From Arthrobacter sp. (GTDB taxonomy: Bacteria; Actinomycetota; Actinomycetes; Actinomycetales; Micrococcaceae): 35,450 bases of DNA. The notes under the pieces were generated by a model, which made no database searches, was not told the origin of the DNA, and worked only from the letters and a program-made list of their open reading frames with translations. Positions 7,939-16,209 of this stretch are shown piece by piece (within the stretch, counting starts at the first letter, position 1; each line of letters begins with the position of its first letter). The stretch lies in the NCBI RefSeq assembly GCF_030540645.1, contig NZ_JAUNVV010000022.1, positions 5,551-41,000 on the forward strand, given 5' to 3'. The translations under genes and the position numbers were made by a program.

Positions 7939-8925
7939 TCAGGTGTGGGCTGCCGACCGCCGATAGCTACTGGGCGGCTCGCCAAAGGCAGATCGAAAAA
8001 TACGGCTAAAATGTGCGGCGTCCACGAAGCCCCAGCGGCCGGCAATGCTGCTGACGGAGCGGTGTGCCATCAGTGGTTCGCGCAGCTCGCGCCGGCAATT
8101 CTCCAGCCGCCGTGTGCGGATCCAGTGTGCCACCGTGGTTCCGGCTTCCTGGAAGATATTGTGCAGGTGACGGGTAGAGATGAAGTGCGCCGCTGCAACG
8201 CTTGCCGGAGACAAATCCGGGTCGGCGAGGTTGGATTCGATGAAGCCTCGGATGCGTCCCAAAAGTTCCTCGTGCGGGCGTTCTGGGCCAGCGGGTGCCC
8301 GATCCTCCAGCTCCGCAGCAAACATGGTGCTCAACAGGTCCACCGTGTTGTGGGCCAGCCGGTGCCCGCTGGCCCCGGAGAGAACGTCGAGATTTTCTGA
8401 AAGGCGGGTCATAAAGGGGCTGATCATCCGTCCCAGCCCTTGGTCGGCTGCCAGCCGCGTCGCCGTCAGCTGGCCCACGGAGCCCGCAGGCAGGTCAAGG
8501 GCATCGTGGGGGAACATCAATACCAGGGTGCGGAAGTCTGATTCGAAGGCAAGGGTGTAGGGGCGGTGGGTGTCATACACGGCAAGGTCGCCCGGGTGCA
8601 GGACTGCTTCGCGGTTGTCTTGGATCAGCAGTCCGGTGCCGGCTAATTGCAGGTTGAGTTTGAAGTAAAGCCGGTCAGCACGGCTGATGAGCGAGGGGGT
8701 GCGGTGCACGCTGTGCCCGGAAGCCGTGACCTCGATGATGGAGAGTTCGTCCAGAAGTCGGGAGCGTAGCCGACCATGAAAATGTTCCTGGTTACTGGTA
8801 CGGACATGCAGTGGCACGAAGGACGCGCAGATGAGATCGTTCCAAGCGGAGAACGAATGCGCGGTTGCACTGTGGACGGCATCTACCTTCGGGGTGGCAG
8901 GTGCCGTTTTGATCATGGCAGTCAT
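7939..8925 (-). CDS. AraC-family regulator with AraC_binding_2-type sensor domain (FeaR/NitR-like)
   Basis: The 328-residue protein has an N-terminal sensor (about 25-200) of the type seen in FeaR, NitR and ThcR; the segments LSIIEVTASGHSVHRTP and LHPGDLAVYDTHRPY mark it. A C-terminal double helix-turn-helix occupies about 228-322: first HTH around LSPASVAAAHFISTRHLHNIF, second around SSIAGRWGFVDAAHFSRIFR, then FGEPPSSYRR. ATG 8925 follows AGGGATATCAA. In E. coli FeaR activates an amine oxidase and an aldehyde dehydrogenase gene. The same pair of activities lies downstream here, so activation of this cluster by the amine or its aldehyde is a reasonable inference. Confidence 0.88.
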   Translation of the reverse strand: MTAMIKTAPATPKVDAVHSATAHSFSAWNDLICASFVPLHVRTSNQEHFHGRLRSRLLDELSIIEVTASGHSVHRTPSLISRADRLYFKLNLQLAGTGLLIQDNREAVLHPGDLAVYDTHRPYTLAFESDFRTLVLMFPHDALDLPAGSVGQLTATRLAADQGLGRMISPFMTRLSENLDVLSGASGHRLAHNTVDLLSTMFAAELEDRAPAGPERPHEELLGRIRGFIESNLADPDLSPASVAAAHFISTRHLHNIFQEAGTTVAHWIRTRRLENCRRELREPLMAHRSVSSIAGRWGFVDAAHFSRIFRSAFGEPPSSYRRSAAHT

Positions 8926-9042
8926 TTGATATCCCTAGTGGTGCGTTGGCCTGTGCGGCGGGATTGTGCCGACCACAGCGGTGGTCACCCGGAAGCGGAG
9001 TGACGCCCGGGCAAAACTTGGGGTGGGCACTACTTCTCAATC

Positions 9043-9071
9043 ACTGTAGTTGCTTACGTGGTCCCTGTCAC
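9043..9071 (-). promoter_or_regulatory. Candidate sigma-A-type promoter for the AraC regulator
   Basis: On the minus strand GTGACA (9071-9066) and TACAGT (9048-9043) are separated by exactly 17 bases, 118 bases before the AraC start codon. They match the -35 and -10 consensus at five and four of six positions. Confidence 0.45.
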
Positions 9072-9107
9072 TTATTTTCAACGATGGGCGAATAAAAATT
9101 TGATTCA

Positions 9108-9716
9108 TCAGCGGACGGTCAGTGCAACGGGATTGAGGAGCAGGAGATAGGAGTCCAGCTGAGTGCTTAATTGAGCCGCCAGGTGTTTTCCGGCAGAGGT
9201 GGCGGCGATAATTTGAGCGCCCAGAAGCATACTCATGAGTTGATTCACAATGTCCTCGTCGTGCACTCCGGCTGTGACTTCGCCACGGTCGCGCGCTTGG
9301 CGCAAGTGTCCCTCCAGTGCCGATCGCCACTGATTCATCGAGGTGTCATGCAATGCGGCTTTGGCGGGATCCGTGAGAGTTTTTTGCCAAAAGGGAATGA
9401 CGATTCGTGCTTCATTGATGCGGTCCTGATCTAGCGGAAGCACTTCCTGGCAGAAAGCGCGCATCGCCTCCAGCCCGACCTTGTTGGCTACGGCGCTCGC
9501 GATCCGCTGGTTCGTTCGGCTGAAGACGTGTCCAAAGGCGAATGTGATCAGGTGGTCCTTGGTGGGGAAATAGGGTTTCAGGGCACCGTTGGCGAAGCCA
9601 GCTTCGGTGGCGATTTCGCGCATGGTGGCGCCCTCAATCCCGTGTTGGGCAATGATGCGCCACGTGGCATCGACCAGCTCAAGGCGACGTTGGTCGTGGT
9701 CAACAATTTTTGGCAT
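9108..9716 (-). CDS. TetR-family regulator, BetI-like
   Basis: I start it at ATG 9716 (MPKIVDHDQRR), which has AGGAG seven bases upstream; this gives 202 residues, usual for TetR. The N-terminal HTH is about 10-57: ATWRIIAQHGIEGATMREIA, then EAGFANGALKPYFPTKDHL. Layout and motif resemble BetI-group repressors. The C-terminal ligand domain is variable and does not identify an inducer. It is the first gene of the minus-strand amine set, with 182 bases between its stop and the AraC start. It may be an additional repressor of the cluster; that is inference from position. Confidence 0.87.
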   Translation of the reverse strand: MPKIVDHDQRRLELVDATWRIIAQHGIEGATMREIATEAGFANGALKPYFPTKDHLITFAFGHVFSRTNQRIASAVANKVGLEAMRAFCQEVLPLDQDRINEARIVIPFWQKTLTDPAKAALHDTSMNQWRSALEGHLRQARDRGEVTAGVHDEDIVNQLMSMLLGAQIIAATSAGKHLAAQLSTQLDSYLLLLNPVALTVR

Positions 9717-9861
9717 TCGACGGCTCCTAACTGGATGTCTGGCCAACAGGTCTGCGGTGGTTCTATGTGTGCAGCTTGCGGGCGGAGATTCTCTACAAGC
9801 ATAGACAAAAACTGGGCTGCCGGCCTTGGCAAACCCAGCTCGCTGTCAGGGCCCTGGAAAT

Positions 9862-9922
9862 CAATTCAAACTGCAGCTGATGCGGGTGACCGGCTCGGTC
9901 ACCCGCATCAGCTGCGATATGA
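9862..9922. repeat. 61-nt palindromic repeat, right copy
   Basis: The arms GCAGCTGATGCGGGTGACC (9873-9891) and its exact reverse complement (9897-9915) form a perfect 19-bp stem with a five-base loop GGCTC. The element matches 3164-3224 at 54 of 61 positions in the same orientation. It lies about 146 bases upstream of the TetR start and about 170 bases before the next gene. No T run follows on either strand, so a simple terminator role is not obvious. The rest of 9717-10090 holds only upstream sequence of the two divergent genes; I see no further gene there. Confidence 0.92.
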
Positions 9923-10090
9923 GCGAAGAGTGCCTGGCGACACCCGCAGGAGCTGTCATCTGAATGCCGGAGGCCCTTCGGACCTGTGGATAAGTGAAAT
10001 CCGGATTCCGGGACAACTCCTAGACTTGAGTACCTGAAGATACACGCACAACGATGCTCCTGGTTGCGGGATCGGGGTTGAGGATTTCCC

Positions 10091-10936
10091 ATGGCACGGC
10101 ATGCGCAGGAGGTCCATCGGCCGGGGAAGTACCCCGCGCAACACTTCACCGGTGGAGTGAATGGGAGGTCACCCAGATCGGGGCGGGCCCTGCTGCGGAC
10201 TGCGGCTGTGTTACTCGTAGTGGTGCTTGTGCTGCTGGTCGGATGGCTGCACAGTTCCGGAAAATGGCCGTTTGAGCCGGAGGCAGGTCCGCCGCCGGTG
10301 TTCAGCACGTCATCGCCCGGGCTGGGACACCCAGTTGTCGCCGTAGAGTCAGGAACAGCGCTGGCACTCCTGGATACCTTGGATGTCAAGGGCAAGGCAC
10401 CTCGCAACAACTATCAACGCAGCGATTTCGGTGAGGCCTGGTTGGACGCCGACGCCAACGGGTGCGACACCCGCAACGACATCCTGCGCCGTGACTTGGC
10501 CGCTCCAATCTTCACCACGGGCTCCTTGTGCCTGGTGGCGTCAGGGAACTTGGCAGAACCGTACACAGGTGAGCACCTCGAGTTCAAACGTGGCAAGGAA
10601 ACCAGTGGCGCCATCCAAATTGACCATGTAGTGGCTCTCGGCAATGCCTGGCAAACAGGGGCGGCCGGGCTGACGCCGGTGCAACGTCAAAGCCTGGCCA
10701 ACGATCCGCTGAACCTGCTGGCCGTGGACGGGCCGGCCAACCAGGAAAAGAGTGCTTCTGACGCCGCAAGCTGGCTGCCGTCGTCAAAGAAGTTCCGCTG
10801 CCATTATGTGGCCCGGCAAATCTCCGTCAAGGCCGCCTACCGCTTGTGGGTGACCCCGGCAGAGAAGACGGCCATGAAGAACGTGCTGGGCCGGTGTCCA
10901 CAGCAGGCCGCGCTCGCTTCCGGCTACCGGAGCTAA
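10091..10936 (+). CDS. HNH endonuclease family protein (DUF1524), membrane-anchored or exported
   Basis: The 281-residue protein has a cationic N-terminus and one hydrophobic segment (about 33-53), consistent with a signal anchor placing the rest outside the membrane. The nuclease domain follows. It contains IQIDHVVALGNAWQTGA with Asp178-His179, then LANDPLNLLAVDGPANQEKSA with Asn208 and Asn217, and SWLP. This is the DUF1524/GmrSD C-terminal HNH pattern found in secreted actinobacterial nucleases. ATG 10091 has GAGG eight bases upstream. A role in degrading external DNA is likely from the family. It converges on the prfC gene with 45 bases between stops. Confidence 0.86.
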   Translation: MARHAQEVHRPGKYPAQHFTGGVNGRSPRSGRALLRTAAVLLVVVLVLLVGWLHSSGKWPFEPEAGPPPVFSTSSPGLGHPVVAVESGTALALLDTLDVKGKAPRNNYQRSDFGEAWLDADANGCDTRNDILRRDLAAPIFTTGSLCLVASGNLAEPYTGEHLEFKRGKETSGAIQIDHVVALGNAWQTGAAGLTPVQRQSLANDPLNLLAVDGPANQEKSASDAASWLPSSKKFRCHYVARQISVKAAYRLWVTPAEKTAMKNVLGRCPQQAALASGYRS

Positions 10937-10981
10937 GCAACCTGAAACGGTCCAGGCCGGGACACGCCAGCGGCTGAAAAC

Positions 10982-12589
10982 CTAGTCGCGCTGGGTGCCG
11001 ATCTCTTCCAGTGGCAGTTCCGGGTGGTTCTTTTGAACCCTGCGCATGGCCCAAATGTCGTTGAACAATGCCAGGAACTCGCCGTCGCTGCGCTCAAGCA
11101 CCTCAGCACCATGGACGGCGCTCAGCGTGGCGGTTGCCTCCGACGTCGTCAATCTGGCGAGGGAGTACGGCAGACGTTCCAAACGCATGGGGGCATTGAA
11201 ATCGTGGTGCATGCGGTCCTCGACCACTTCGAACTGCATGGGGCCGACGGCGGCGAGCACCGGGGCCTGGTCCCCGCGCAGATCCGAGCGCAGCACCTGG
11301 ATGACGCCCTCGTGCTCGAGCTGTTCGATGCCGCGGCGGAACTGCTTGTACTTGCTCGGGTCCTTGGAGCGGGCCACCTGGAAGTGTTCCGGGGCGAAGA
11401 GCGGGATGGCGGGGTATTCCACGGACTCTTCCACGAACAGGGTGTCTCCCACGCGGAGGCTGGAGGCATTTACCAGACCGACGACGTCGCCCGGGAAAGC
11501 CGTGTCAATGACTTCGCGCTCCCGCCCAAAGACCTGCTGCGCGTACTTGGTGGCGAAGGACTTCCCCGTGCGGGTCTGGGTGACCACCATGCCGCGCTCA
11601 AACATGCCTGAGCAGACGCGGATGAACGCCACGTGGTCGCGGTGGGCCTGGTTCATGCCGGCCTGGACCTTGAAGACAAAACCGGAGAACGGCGCATCCA
11701 CAGCGCGTGGGGTGCCGGTGACATCATTGCGGGGCGAGGCCGGTGGGGCAAAATCAACCAGCGTGTCCAAAATCTGCTTCACACCGAAGTTCAGTGCCGC
11801 AGAGGAGAACAGCAGGGGAGTGGCCTTGCCGGCGTAAAATGCATCCATGTCCAAGGGGGCATCGGCGTCAACGAGCAAACTGGCTTCATCGGTGGAATCA
11901 GTCCAGGCATCGCCCTCGGACTTCGCTGCCGCCTCGGGAGTCATGTACTCGGTCAAGGCGATCTGCGCGCCGGAGCTGTTGCGGGCAAACTTGGCAAACT
12001 CGTTGCGGCGGATGTCCCAAACGCCGCGGAAGTCCCCGGCGATGCCGATCGCCCACGTCAGCGGCATGGGCGTCAGCCCGGTGCGCTCAGTGATTTCATC
12101 CATCAGCTCCAGCGGATCCAGGCCCGGGCGGTCCCACTTGTTGATCACGGTGATGATGGGGAGGTTGCGTTGGCGGCACACCTCAAAGAGTTTCATGGTC
12201 TGTGTTTCCAGGCCCTTGCCCGCATCCACAAGCATGACGGCGCAGTCAACTGCTGCCAGCACGCGGTACGTATCTTCGGAGAAGTCGGCGTGCCCGGGGG
12301 TGTCCAGCAGGTTGATGACAGTGTCGCGGTACGAGAACTGCAATGCCGCGGAGCTGATGGAGATTCCGCGGTCCTTTTCCATCTGCTGCCAGTCGGAAAT
12401 GGTGTCCCTGCGGTTTGACTTTCCGTTGGTGGCCCCGGCTGTGCCAATCACCTTTGCATGCAGCGCCAACGCTTCAGTCAGCGTGGACTTGCCCGCATCG
12501 GGGTGCGAAATAACGGCAAAGGTTCTGCGCCGTTGCGCTTGACCGGTGATTTCGGTGGCGCGGGCGGGGGACTGGGCCGGAGAGGACAC
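10982..12589 (-). CDS. prfC: Peptide chain release factor 3
   Basis: A translational GTPase that removes RF1/RF2 from the ribosome after peptide release. I start it at GTG 12589 (MSSPAQSP), giving 535 residues, close to the family norm of about 530. The GTPase motifs are all present: P-loop SHPDAGKST (28-36), switch I around RGIS, DTPGHADFSEDT and NKWD. RF3-specific features include DPLELMDEI and the C-terminal PMQFEVVEDRM. The open frame continues upstream over the neighbouring gene on the same strand, but that extension has no RF3 homology. A weak AGAAAG precedes the GTG. The gene lies 61 bases after the acyltransferase gene. Confidence 0.95.
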   Translation of the reverse strand: MSSPAQSPARATEITGQAQRRRTFAVISHPDAGKSTLTEALALHAKVIGTAGATNGKSNRRDTISDWQQMEKDRGISISSAALQFSYRDTVINLLDTPGHADFSEDTYRVLAAVDCAVMLVDAGKGLETQTMKLFEVCRQRNLPIITVINKWDRPGLDPLELMDEITERTGLTPMPLTWAIGIAGDFRGVWDIRRNEFAKFARNSSGAQIALTEYMTPEAAAKSEGDAWTDSTDEASLLVDADAPLDMDAFYAGKATPLLFSSAALNFGVKQILDTLVDFAPPASPRNDVTGTPRAVDAPFSGFVFKVQAGMNQAHRDHVAFIRVCSGMFERGMVVTQTRTGKSFATKYAQQVFGREREVIDTAFPGDVVGLVNASSLRVGDTLFVEESVEYPAIPLFAPEHFQVARSKDPSKYKQFRRGIEQLEHEGVIQVLRSDLRGDQAPVLAAVGPMQFEVVEDRMHHDFNAPMRLERLPYSLARLTTSEATATLSAVHGAEVLERSDGEFLALFNDIWAMRRVQKNHPELPLEEIGTQRD

Positions 12590-12650
12590 AAGACTACTTT
12601 CTAGCGGTGAAAAGGACGAACAGGTAGGAGCAGGACACCAACCATCAAGT

Positions 12651-13508
12651 TTACCGCAGCGACAGATACCCGTGGCCCAGCTGCCAAGCACCTCCGGCAT
12701 CGATGCGTTCCAGGACAACCCGTTGCAGCGCCGTCGTGCGTGGCAGTGCCTCAAGGTGGTCCATGTTGCGGGTGCGGAACGTGAAGTAGATGGCGTCGGA
12801 AGGTTCGGTGCGGGGTTCACCGTACGGGGTAAAACGGGCTGCGAACGTGGCAATGTTGGAGGAGGGCTCCAGGTGTTCGGCCAGATAGGGATCCAGCAGC
12901 CAGGACTCGCAATTGGCTGTGGCAACAGGGTGCTCTGGGAAATGTTCGGCAAAGAACGGCGCAGCAAGGGCAAGACTCTCGCTGACGGCTGCGGGGGCAA
13001 GCCCGCCACCTTCAGGAATGTGGACGCCCACAATCCACTCACCGGAAGCCACACCCGGGATGGCCGCCGTTGGCTGGTGGATCAGGTATTGCAGGCGGCC
13101 GAGCTGGTAAATACGGCCCGCAAACAAGTGGTTCAGCCACTTGTACGTGTCCATGCCGAAACGGAGATGGACACGGCGGTTGATGGCCATGTTCCGGCCA
13201 ACATCGGCCAGGGTTGCCCGGGTGACCGCCTCCGGTATATACCGTTCCGCGTGCCAGGCAATGACCTCGGGTGCAAAGCGCAGCATGGCACTAATCCAGT
13301 GCAGCTCGCCCACGGGGAGCCCAGTTGTCTCCAGCTGCGGCAGGGATGTATCAGCGCTGCCCAGCCTTGAAGACAAATGTCCCAGTACCTTTACCACCGC
13401 CGGGGAGGGCGAACCCTCCAGCAAGGCAAGGCAGTCCGCGTGATCCTGCGGGTCAATGCCCAAGTATTCAAGGGTTATTTCGGGGCTCAAAGTGGTGCGT
13501 GGGGTCAT
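12651..13508 (-). CDS. GNAT-like acyltransferase (NAT_N/GNAT_C type)
   Basis: The 285-residue protein fits the actinobacterial group with an N-terminal NAT_N-like and a C-terminal GNAT_C-like domain. The recognisable part is the C-terminal half: GVHIPEGGGLAPAAVSESL, FFAEHFPEHP, CESWLLDPYLAEHL and PSSNIATFAARF. It ends with LPRTTALQRVVLERIDAGG. No signal peptide or membrane segment is visible. ATG 13508 opens the gene. The acyl donor and acceptor are unknown. It is on the same strand as prfC, and a pair of tandem stem-loops separates it from the upstream sugar porter. Confidence 0.7.
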   Translation of the reverse strand: MTPRTTLSPEITLEYLGIDPQDHADCLALLEGSPSPAVVKVLGHLSSRLGSADTSLPQLETTGLPVGELHWISAMLRFAPEVIAWHAERYIPEAVTRATLADVGRNMAINRRVHLRFGMDTYKWLNHLFAGRIYQLGRLQYLIHQPTAAIPGVASGEWIVGVHIPEGGGLAPAAVSESLALAAPFFAEHFPEHPVATANCESWLLDPYLAEHLEPSSNIATFAARFTPYGEPRTEPSDAIYFTFRTRNMDHLEALPRTTALQRVVLERIDAGGAWQLGHGYLSLR

Positions 13509-13535
13509 TGGGCCAGTTTAGCGAAGCTGCGTGCC

Positions 13536-13615
13536 AGAACCTGCGCAGCGTTGGAACACAGTGGTGCGCAGTGTTAGGACCTGCGCGTCATTGCGGGACA
13601 ACGGCACGCAGGTCC
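13536..13615. repeat. Two tandem 40-nt stem-loop units
   Basis: Unit 1 (13536-13575) and unit 2 (13576-13615) abut exactly and both begin AGRACCTGCGC. They agree at about 24 of 40 positions while each keeps self-pairing arms (CTGCGCA/TGCGCAG in unit 1; GGACCTGCG/CGCAGGTCC in unit 2). They fill the 118-base spacer between the sugar porter stop and the acyltransferase start. They may serve as a transcription end for the porter, though no T run is seen, or be REP-like elements. Confidence 0.6.
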
Positions 13616-13626
13616 AGCGGCCACGA

Positions 13627-15093
13627 TCAGGGCTTGCGGGCCTTGGGCTTCTTGACGAACAGCGTCTCGGCTTGTTCCAGGGACATGCCATTGGTTTCCG
13701 GGATCTTGAACATCACGAAGAAGAATGACGCCGTAGCGATCACGGCGTACATCCCATAGGTCAGTGGCAGTGAAACCGACGCCATGACCGGGAAGCTGAG
13801 GGTGACAAGGAAGTTGGCAATCCACTGCGCGGCGGCGGCCAGGCCCAGGGCCCGGGCGCGGATGCGGGCAGGGAAGATCTCTCCGAGCAAAACCCAGACA
13901 AGGGGTCCCCACGAGGCCCCGAAGCAGATGACGAAAATGTTGGCGGCGACCAGCGCAGTGGGAGCCCAGGCCCCGGGCAGGCTGATGTCGGCACCTGTTC
14001 CCGTGGCCGAGGAGAACGCCAAGGCCATGGTTCCCAGCGAAAGTGCCATGCCGATGGATCCGGTCAAGAGGATGGGCCGGCGCCCGATCCTGTCCACCAG
14101 GGCAATGGCGACGAGAGTGACAAGGACGTTCACCAGCGCCGTCACGACGGAGATGGCCAGTGAGTCCTTCTCCTGGAATCCAACTGCCTGCCACAGCGTG
14201 GAGGAGTAGAAGAAAATGACGTTGATGCCCACAAACTGCTGCAGCATGGACAGGATGATGCCGATCCAGACCACGGGCATGAAGCCAAAGCGGCTACCGC
14301 GCAACGATCCCTTCCTGGCGGAAAAGGAATCCTCCTTGGCAGCGGCCTTGATCTCCCGGATGATGCGCTCCTGGTCTTCACCTGGGGCGATGGTTTTGAA
14401 AAGTTCCGCCGCCTGCTCTTCCTTGCCTTGCTGAACCAGGAAGCGCGGGGACTCGGGGAGTGCCAGGGCAACGGCGTAGTACACGATGGCCGGTACCACG
14501 CCGATCAGGAACATCCACCGCCAGGCAGCCAAGCCAAACCAGAGTTCCTGCGCAGCCCCCGAGGCGGCGTTGGCGAACAGCGCGTCGGAGAGCAGCGCTG
14601 CAAAGATGCCGATGGTGATGGCCAACTGCTGCAGGGAGGCCAGTCGGCCGCGGTGCCTGCGCGGTGAAATTTCGGAGATGTACGCCGGTGCTATGACGGA
14701 GGCAAGGCCGATGCCAATACCACCGACAAACCGCCACACGATGAGGTCTGCCACGCTGAAGGCGAACCCGGTGCCGAGGGCGCTGACCAGGAACAGGATG
14801 CCGCCCAGCTTCATGACGGGGATGTGACCCTTGGCCTCCGCGAGCTTGCCTGCGATCCAGGCGCCGAGGGCGCAGCCCAAAAGTGCGACGGCGACGGTGA
14901 AGCCCGTGAGTGCATCGCCAAGTTTGAACTGGCCTTGGATTGCGTCGACGGCTCCGTTGACCACCGAGGCGTCAAAACCGAAGAGGAACCCACCCACCGC
15001 CCCAGCCACGGCCAGCCCCACCACTTTGCGGGGAATTCCAGGATTTCTCGAAGGGTGAGTGGTGGTTGATTTCAGCGTTGTCTTGCTGGCCAT
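13627..15093 (-). CDS. MFS sugar porter (sugar:H+ symporter)
   Basis: I start it at ATG 15093 (MASKTTLKS), with AAGGGG four bases upstream, giving 488 residues and 12 predicted membrane segments. Sugar porter signatures are: GGFLFGFDASVVNG in TM1, RFVGGIGIGLASVIAPAYI before TM5, PESPRFL at the end of TM6, and QQFVGINVIFFYS in TM7. DRIGRRPILLTG follows TM8, and PETNG lies after TM12. These match the XylE/GLUT-like group, which imports a hexose, pentose or polyol with protons. The specific sugar cannot be told. No sugar catabolic gene is adjacent. Confidence 0.93.
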   Translation of the reverse strand: MASKTTLKSTTTHPSRNPGIPRKVVGLAVAGAVGGFLFGFDASVVNGAVDAIQGQFKLGDALTGFTVAVALLGCALGAWIAGKLAEAKGHIPVMKLGGILFLVSALGTGFAFSVADLIVWRFVGGIGIGLASVIAPAYISEISPRRHRGRLASLQQLAITIGIFAALLSDALFANAASGAAQELWFGLAAWRWMFLIGVVPAIVYYAVALALPESPRFLVQQGKEEQAAELFKTIAPGEDQERIIREIKAAAKEDSFSARKGSLRGSRFGFMPVVWIGIILSMLQQFVGINVIFFYSSTLWQAVGFQEKDSLAISVVTALVNVLVTLVAIALVDRIGRRPILLTGSIGMALSLGTMALAFSSATGTGADISLPGAWAPTALVAANIFVICFGASWGPLVWVLLGEIFPARIRARALGLAAAAQWIANFLVTLSFPVMASVSLPLTYGMYAVIATASFFFVMFKIPETNGMSLEQAETLFVKKPKARKP

Positions 15094-15218
15094 GCTGCCC
15101 CTTTGCGGCCGCAACAGGGAGGGCGCGGCCGGTGTTGAAAGACTGGTGGGTGAATTTCCCCAGTGGCCAAGATACGCCCGGCCGGGCCGCCTCAAGGCAC
15201 TATTCACCCCACAGCAAC

Positions 15219-15252
15219 GCGTGAGAAAAGACTCATGCGAGGTAGCTCACGC
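15219..15252 (-). terminator. Weak hairpin downstream of def
   Basis: Arms GCGTGAG (15219-15225) and CTCACGC (15246-15252) enclose a 20-nt loop, 23 bases beyond the def stop codon. There is no T run, so its role as a terminator is doubtful. Nothing else stands out in the spacer 15094-15274. Confidence 0.3.
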
Positions 15253-15274
15253 AAGGGGGAAACGAGAATGCGGG

Positions 15275-15847
15275 TCAGTGGCCGAACGGATCGGGGTCGA
15301 CCCCGGGCATCCACGTCAAACCTGAAACTCCCCAGCCGTTGCTCTTTGCTGCCCGCTTGGCCTTCTTTGCGTAGCGGGCATTGAGGCGGTCAACATAGAG
15401 CTTGCCGTCGAGGTGGTCGTTTTCGTGCTGCATGCAGCGGGCAAACCAGCCGCTTGCCTCAAAATCCAGTGGGTTGCCGTCCACGTCAAAGCCGCGCACA
15501 CGGACCCAATCGGCCCGCTTCAGCGGAAAGTCGATTCCGGGAACCGAGAGGCAGCCTTCAACCTCGTCGTCGGGGTCCGGGGCGTTGCCGGAGATCTTAC
15601 CCACCGTCAGCGTGGGGTTGACCAGAACGCCGCGGGGAGGGACGCCGTCGTCGTTCTCCATCTTGTAAGTGAAAATGCGCAGACCCACGCCAATCTGCGG
15701 AGCGGCCAGACCCACACCATTGGCGGCGTCCATGGTGTCGAACATGTCAGCGACCAACGACTTCAGGTCCTCATCGAAGGCCTTGACCTCATCAGCGCGG
15801 CGGTGAAGCACAGGCTCACCCAAAATGGTCACGGGGCGGATCGTCAT
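15275..15847 (-). CDS. def: Peptide deformylase
   Basis: Removes the formyl group from the N-terminal methionine of nascent proteins; a metal-dependent hydrolase acting at the ribosome exit. All three family motifs are present in the 190 residues: GVGLAAPQ (44-51), EGCLS (97-101) with metal ligand Cys99, and HENDH (141-145) with two His ligands and the catalytic Glu142. The third motif is usually HExDH, so Asn143 is within normal variation. AGGAAG precedes ATG 15847. The C-terminal tail after about residue 155 is basic and longer than in E. coli. Its neighbour in this direction upstream is tRNA-His. Confidence 0.97.
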   Translation of the reverse strand: MTIRPVTILGEPVLHRRADEVKAFDEDLKSLVADMFDTMDAANGVGLAAPQIGVGLRIFTYKMENDDGVPPRGVLVNPTLTVGKISGNAPDPDDEVEGCLSVPGIDFPLKRADWVRVRGFDVDGNPLDFEASGWFARCMQHENDHLDGKLYVDRLNARYAKKAKRAAKSNGWGVSGLTWMPGVDPDPFGH

Positions 15848-15904
15848 GACGGCTTCCTTTTCAGGCTGGAATACTTTTTACGTTTTGCACATGCTGACAA
15901 TGAA

Positions 15905-15934
15905 AAACACCCCGATCAAATGACCGGGGTGTTT
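15905..15934 (-). terminator. Terminator of tRNA-His
   Basis: Stem AAACACCCCG (15905-15914) with CGGGGTGTTT (15925-15934), 10-nt loop. Read on the minus strand it is followed by T residues (GGGGTGTTTTTCATT). It lies 26 bases beyond the tRNA 3' end. Confidence 0.85.
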
Positions 15935-15960
15935 CGTGATTCCACGGGAACCACACAAGG

Positions 15961-16034
15961 GGTGAGATACGGGGGTTGAACCCGCGACCTCCTGGACCAC
16001 AACCAGGCGCTCTGCCAACTGAGCTAATCCCACC
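15961..16034 (-). tRNA. tRNA-His (anticodon GTG)
   Basis: On the minus strand the sequence folds into a full cloverleaf. The anticodon arm is CCTGG-TTGTGGT-CCAGG with GTG as anticodon; the T arm GCGGG-TTCAACC-CCCGT contains the TTC motif; the D loop contains AGTTGGCA. The acceptor stem GTGGGAT pairs with ATCTCAC (one G-U), and an extra 5' G opposite C73 is the hallmark of histidine tRNA. CCA is not encoded. Confidence 0.96.
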
Positions 16035-16181
16035 ATGTCCGCCGCAAAACAGCTTTCATCTTTGCAGATGTCCGCTGCGCTTGTGGCAACGACGACTAGT
16101 CTACCTGATCAAAAATGGTGTCAAGACCAAAATCAGATCTTCTGGCAAAAATGTGAGCTAGATCGCTTATGAGCAGTGGAA

Positions 16182-16203
16182 ATTCCTTGATAGATCAAGG
16201 AAT
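16182..16203 (-). terminator. Hairpin downstream of orn
   Basis: ATTCCTTGAT (16182-16191) pairs perfectly with ATCAAGGAAT (16194-16203). Outer arms AGCAG and CTGCT extend the structure across the orn stop codon. The T run on the minus strand is short (TTTCC). The rest of 16035-16181 is the upstream region of tRNA-His; no gene is seen. Confidence 0.55.
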
Positions 16204-16209
16204 GCGCTG

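Noticed and set aside
8926..9107. Extra small gene between the AraC and TetR genes
   Set aside because: No frame with a start, ribosome binding site and coding-like composition; the interval is better explained as promoter sequence.
12590..13054. Upstream extension of the prfC frame
   Set aside because: It overlaps the acyltransferase gene in another frame and has no release factor similarity; RF3 proteins begin near GTG 12589.
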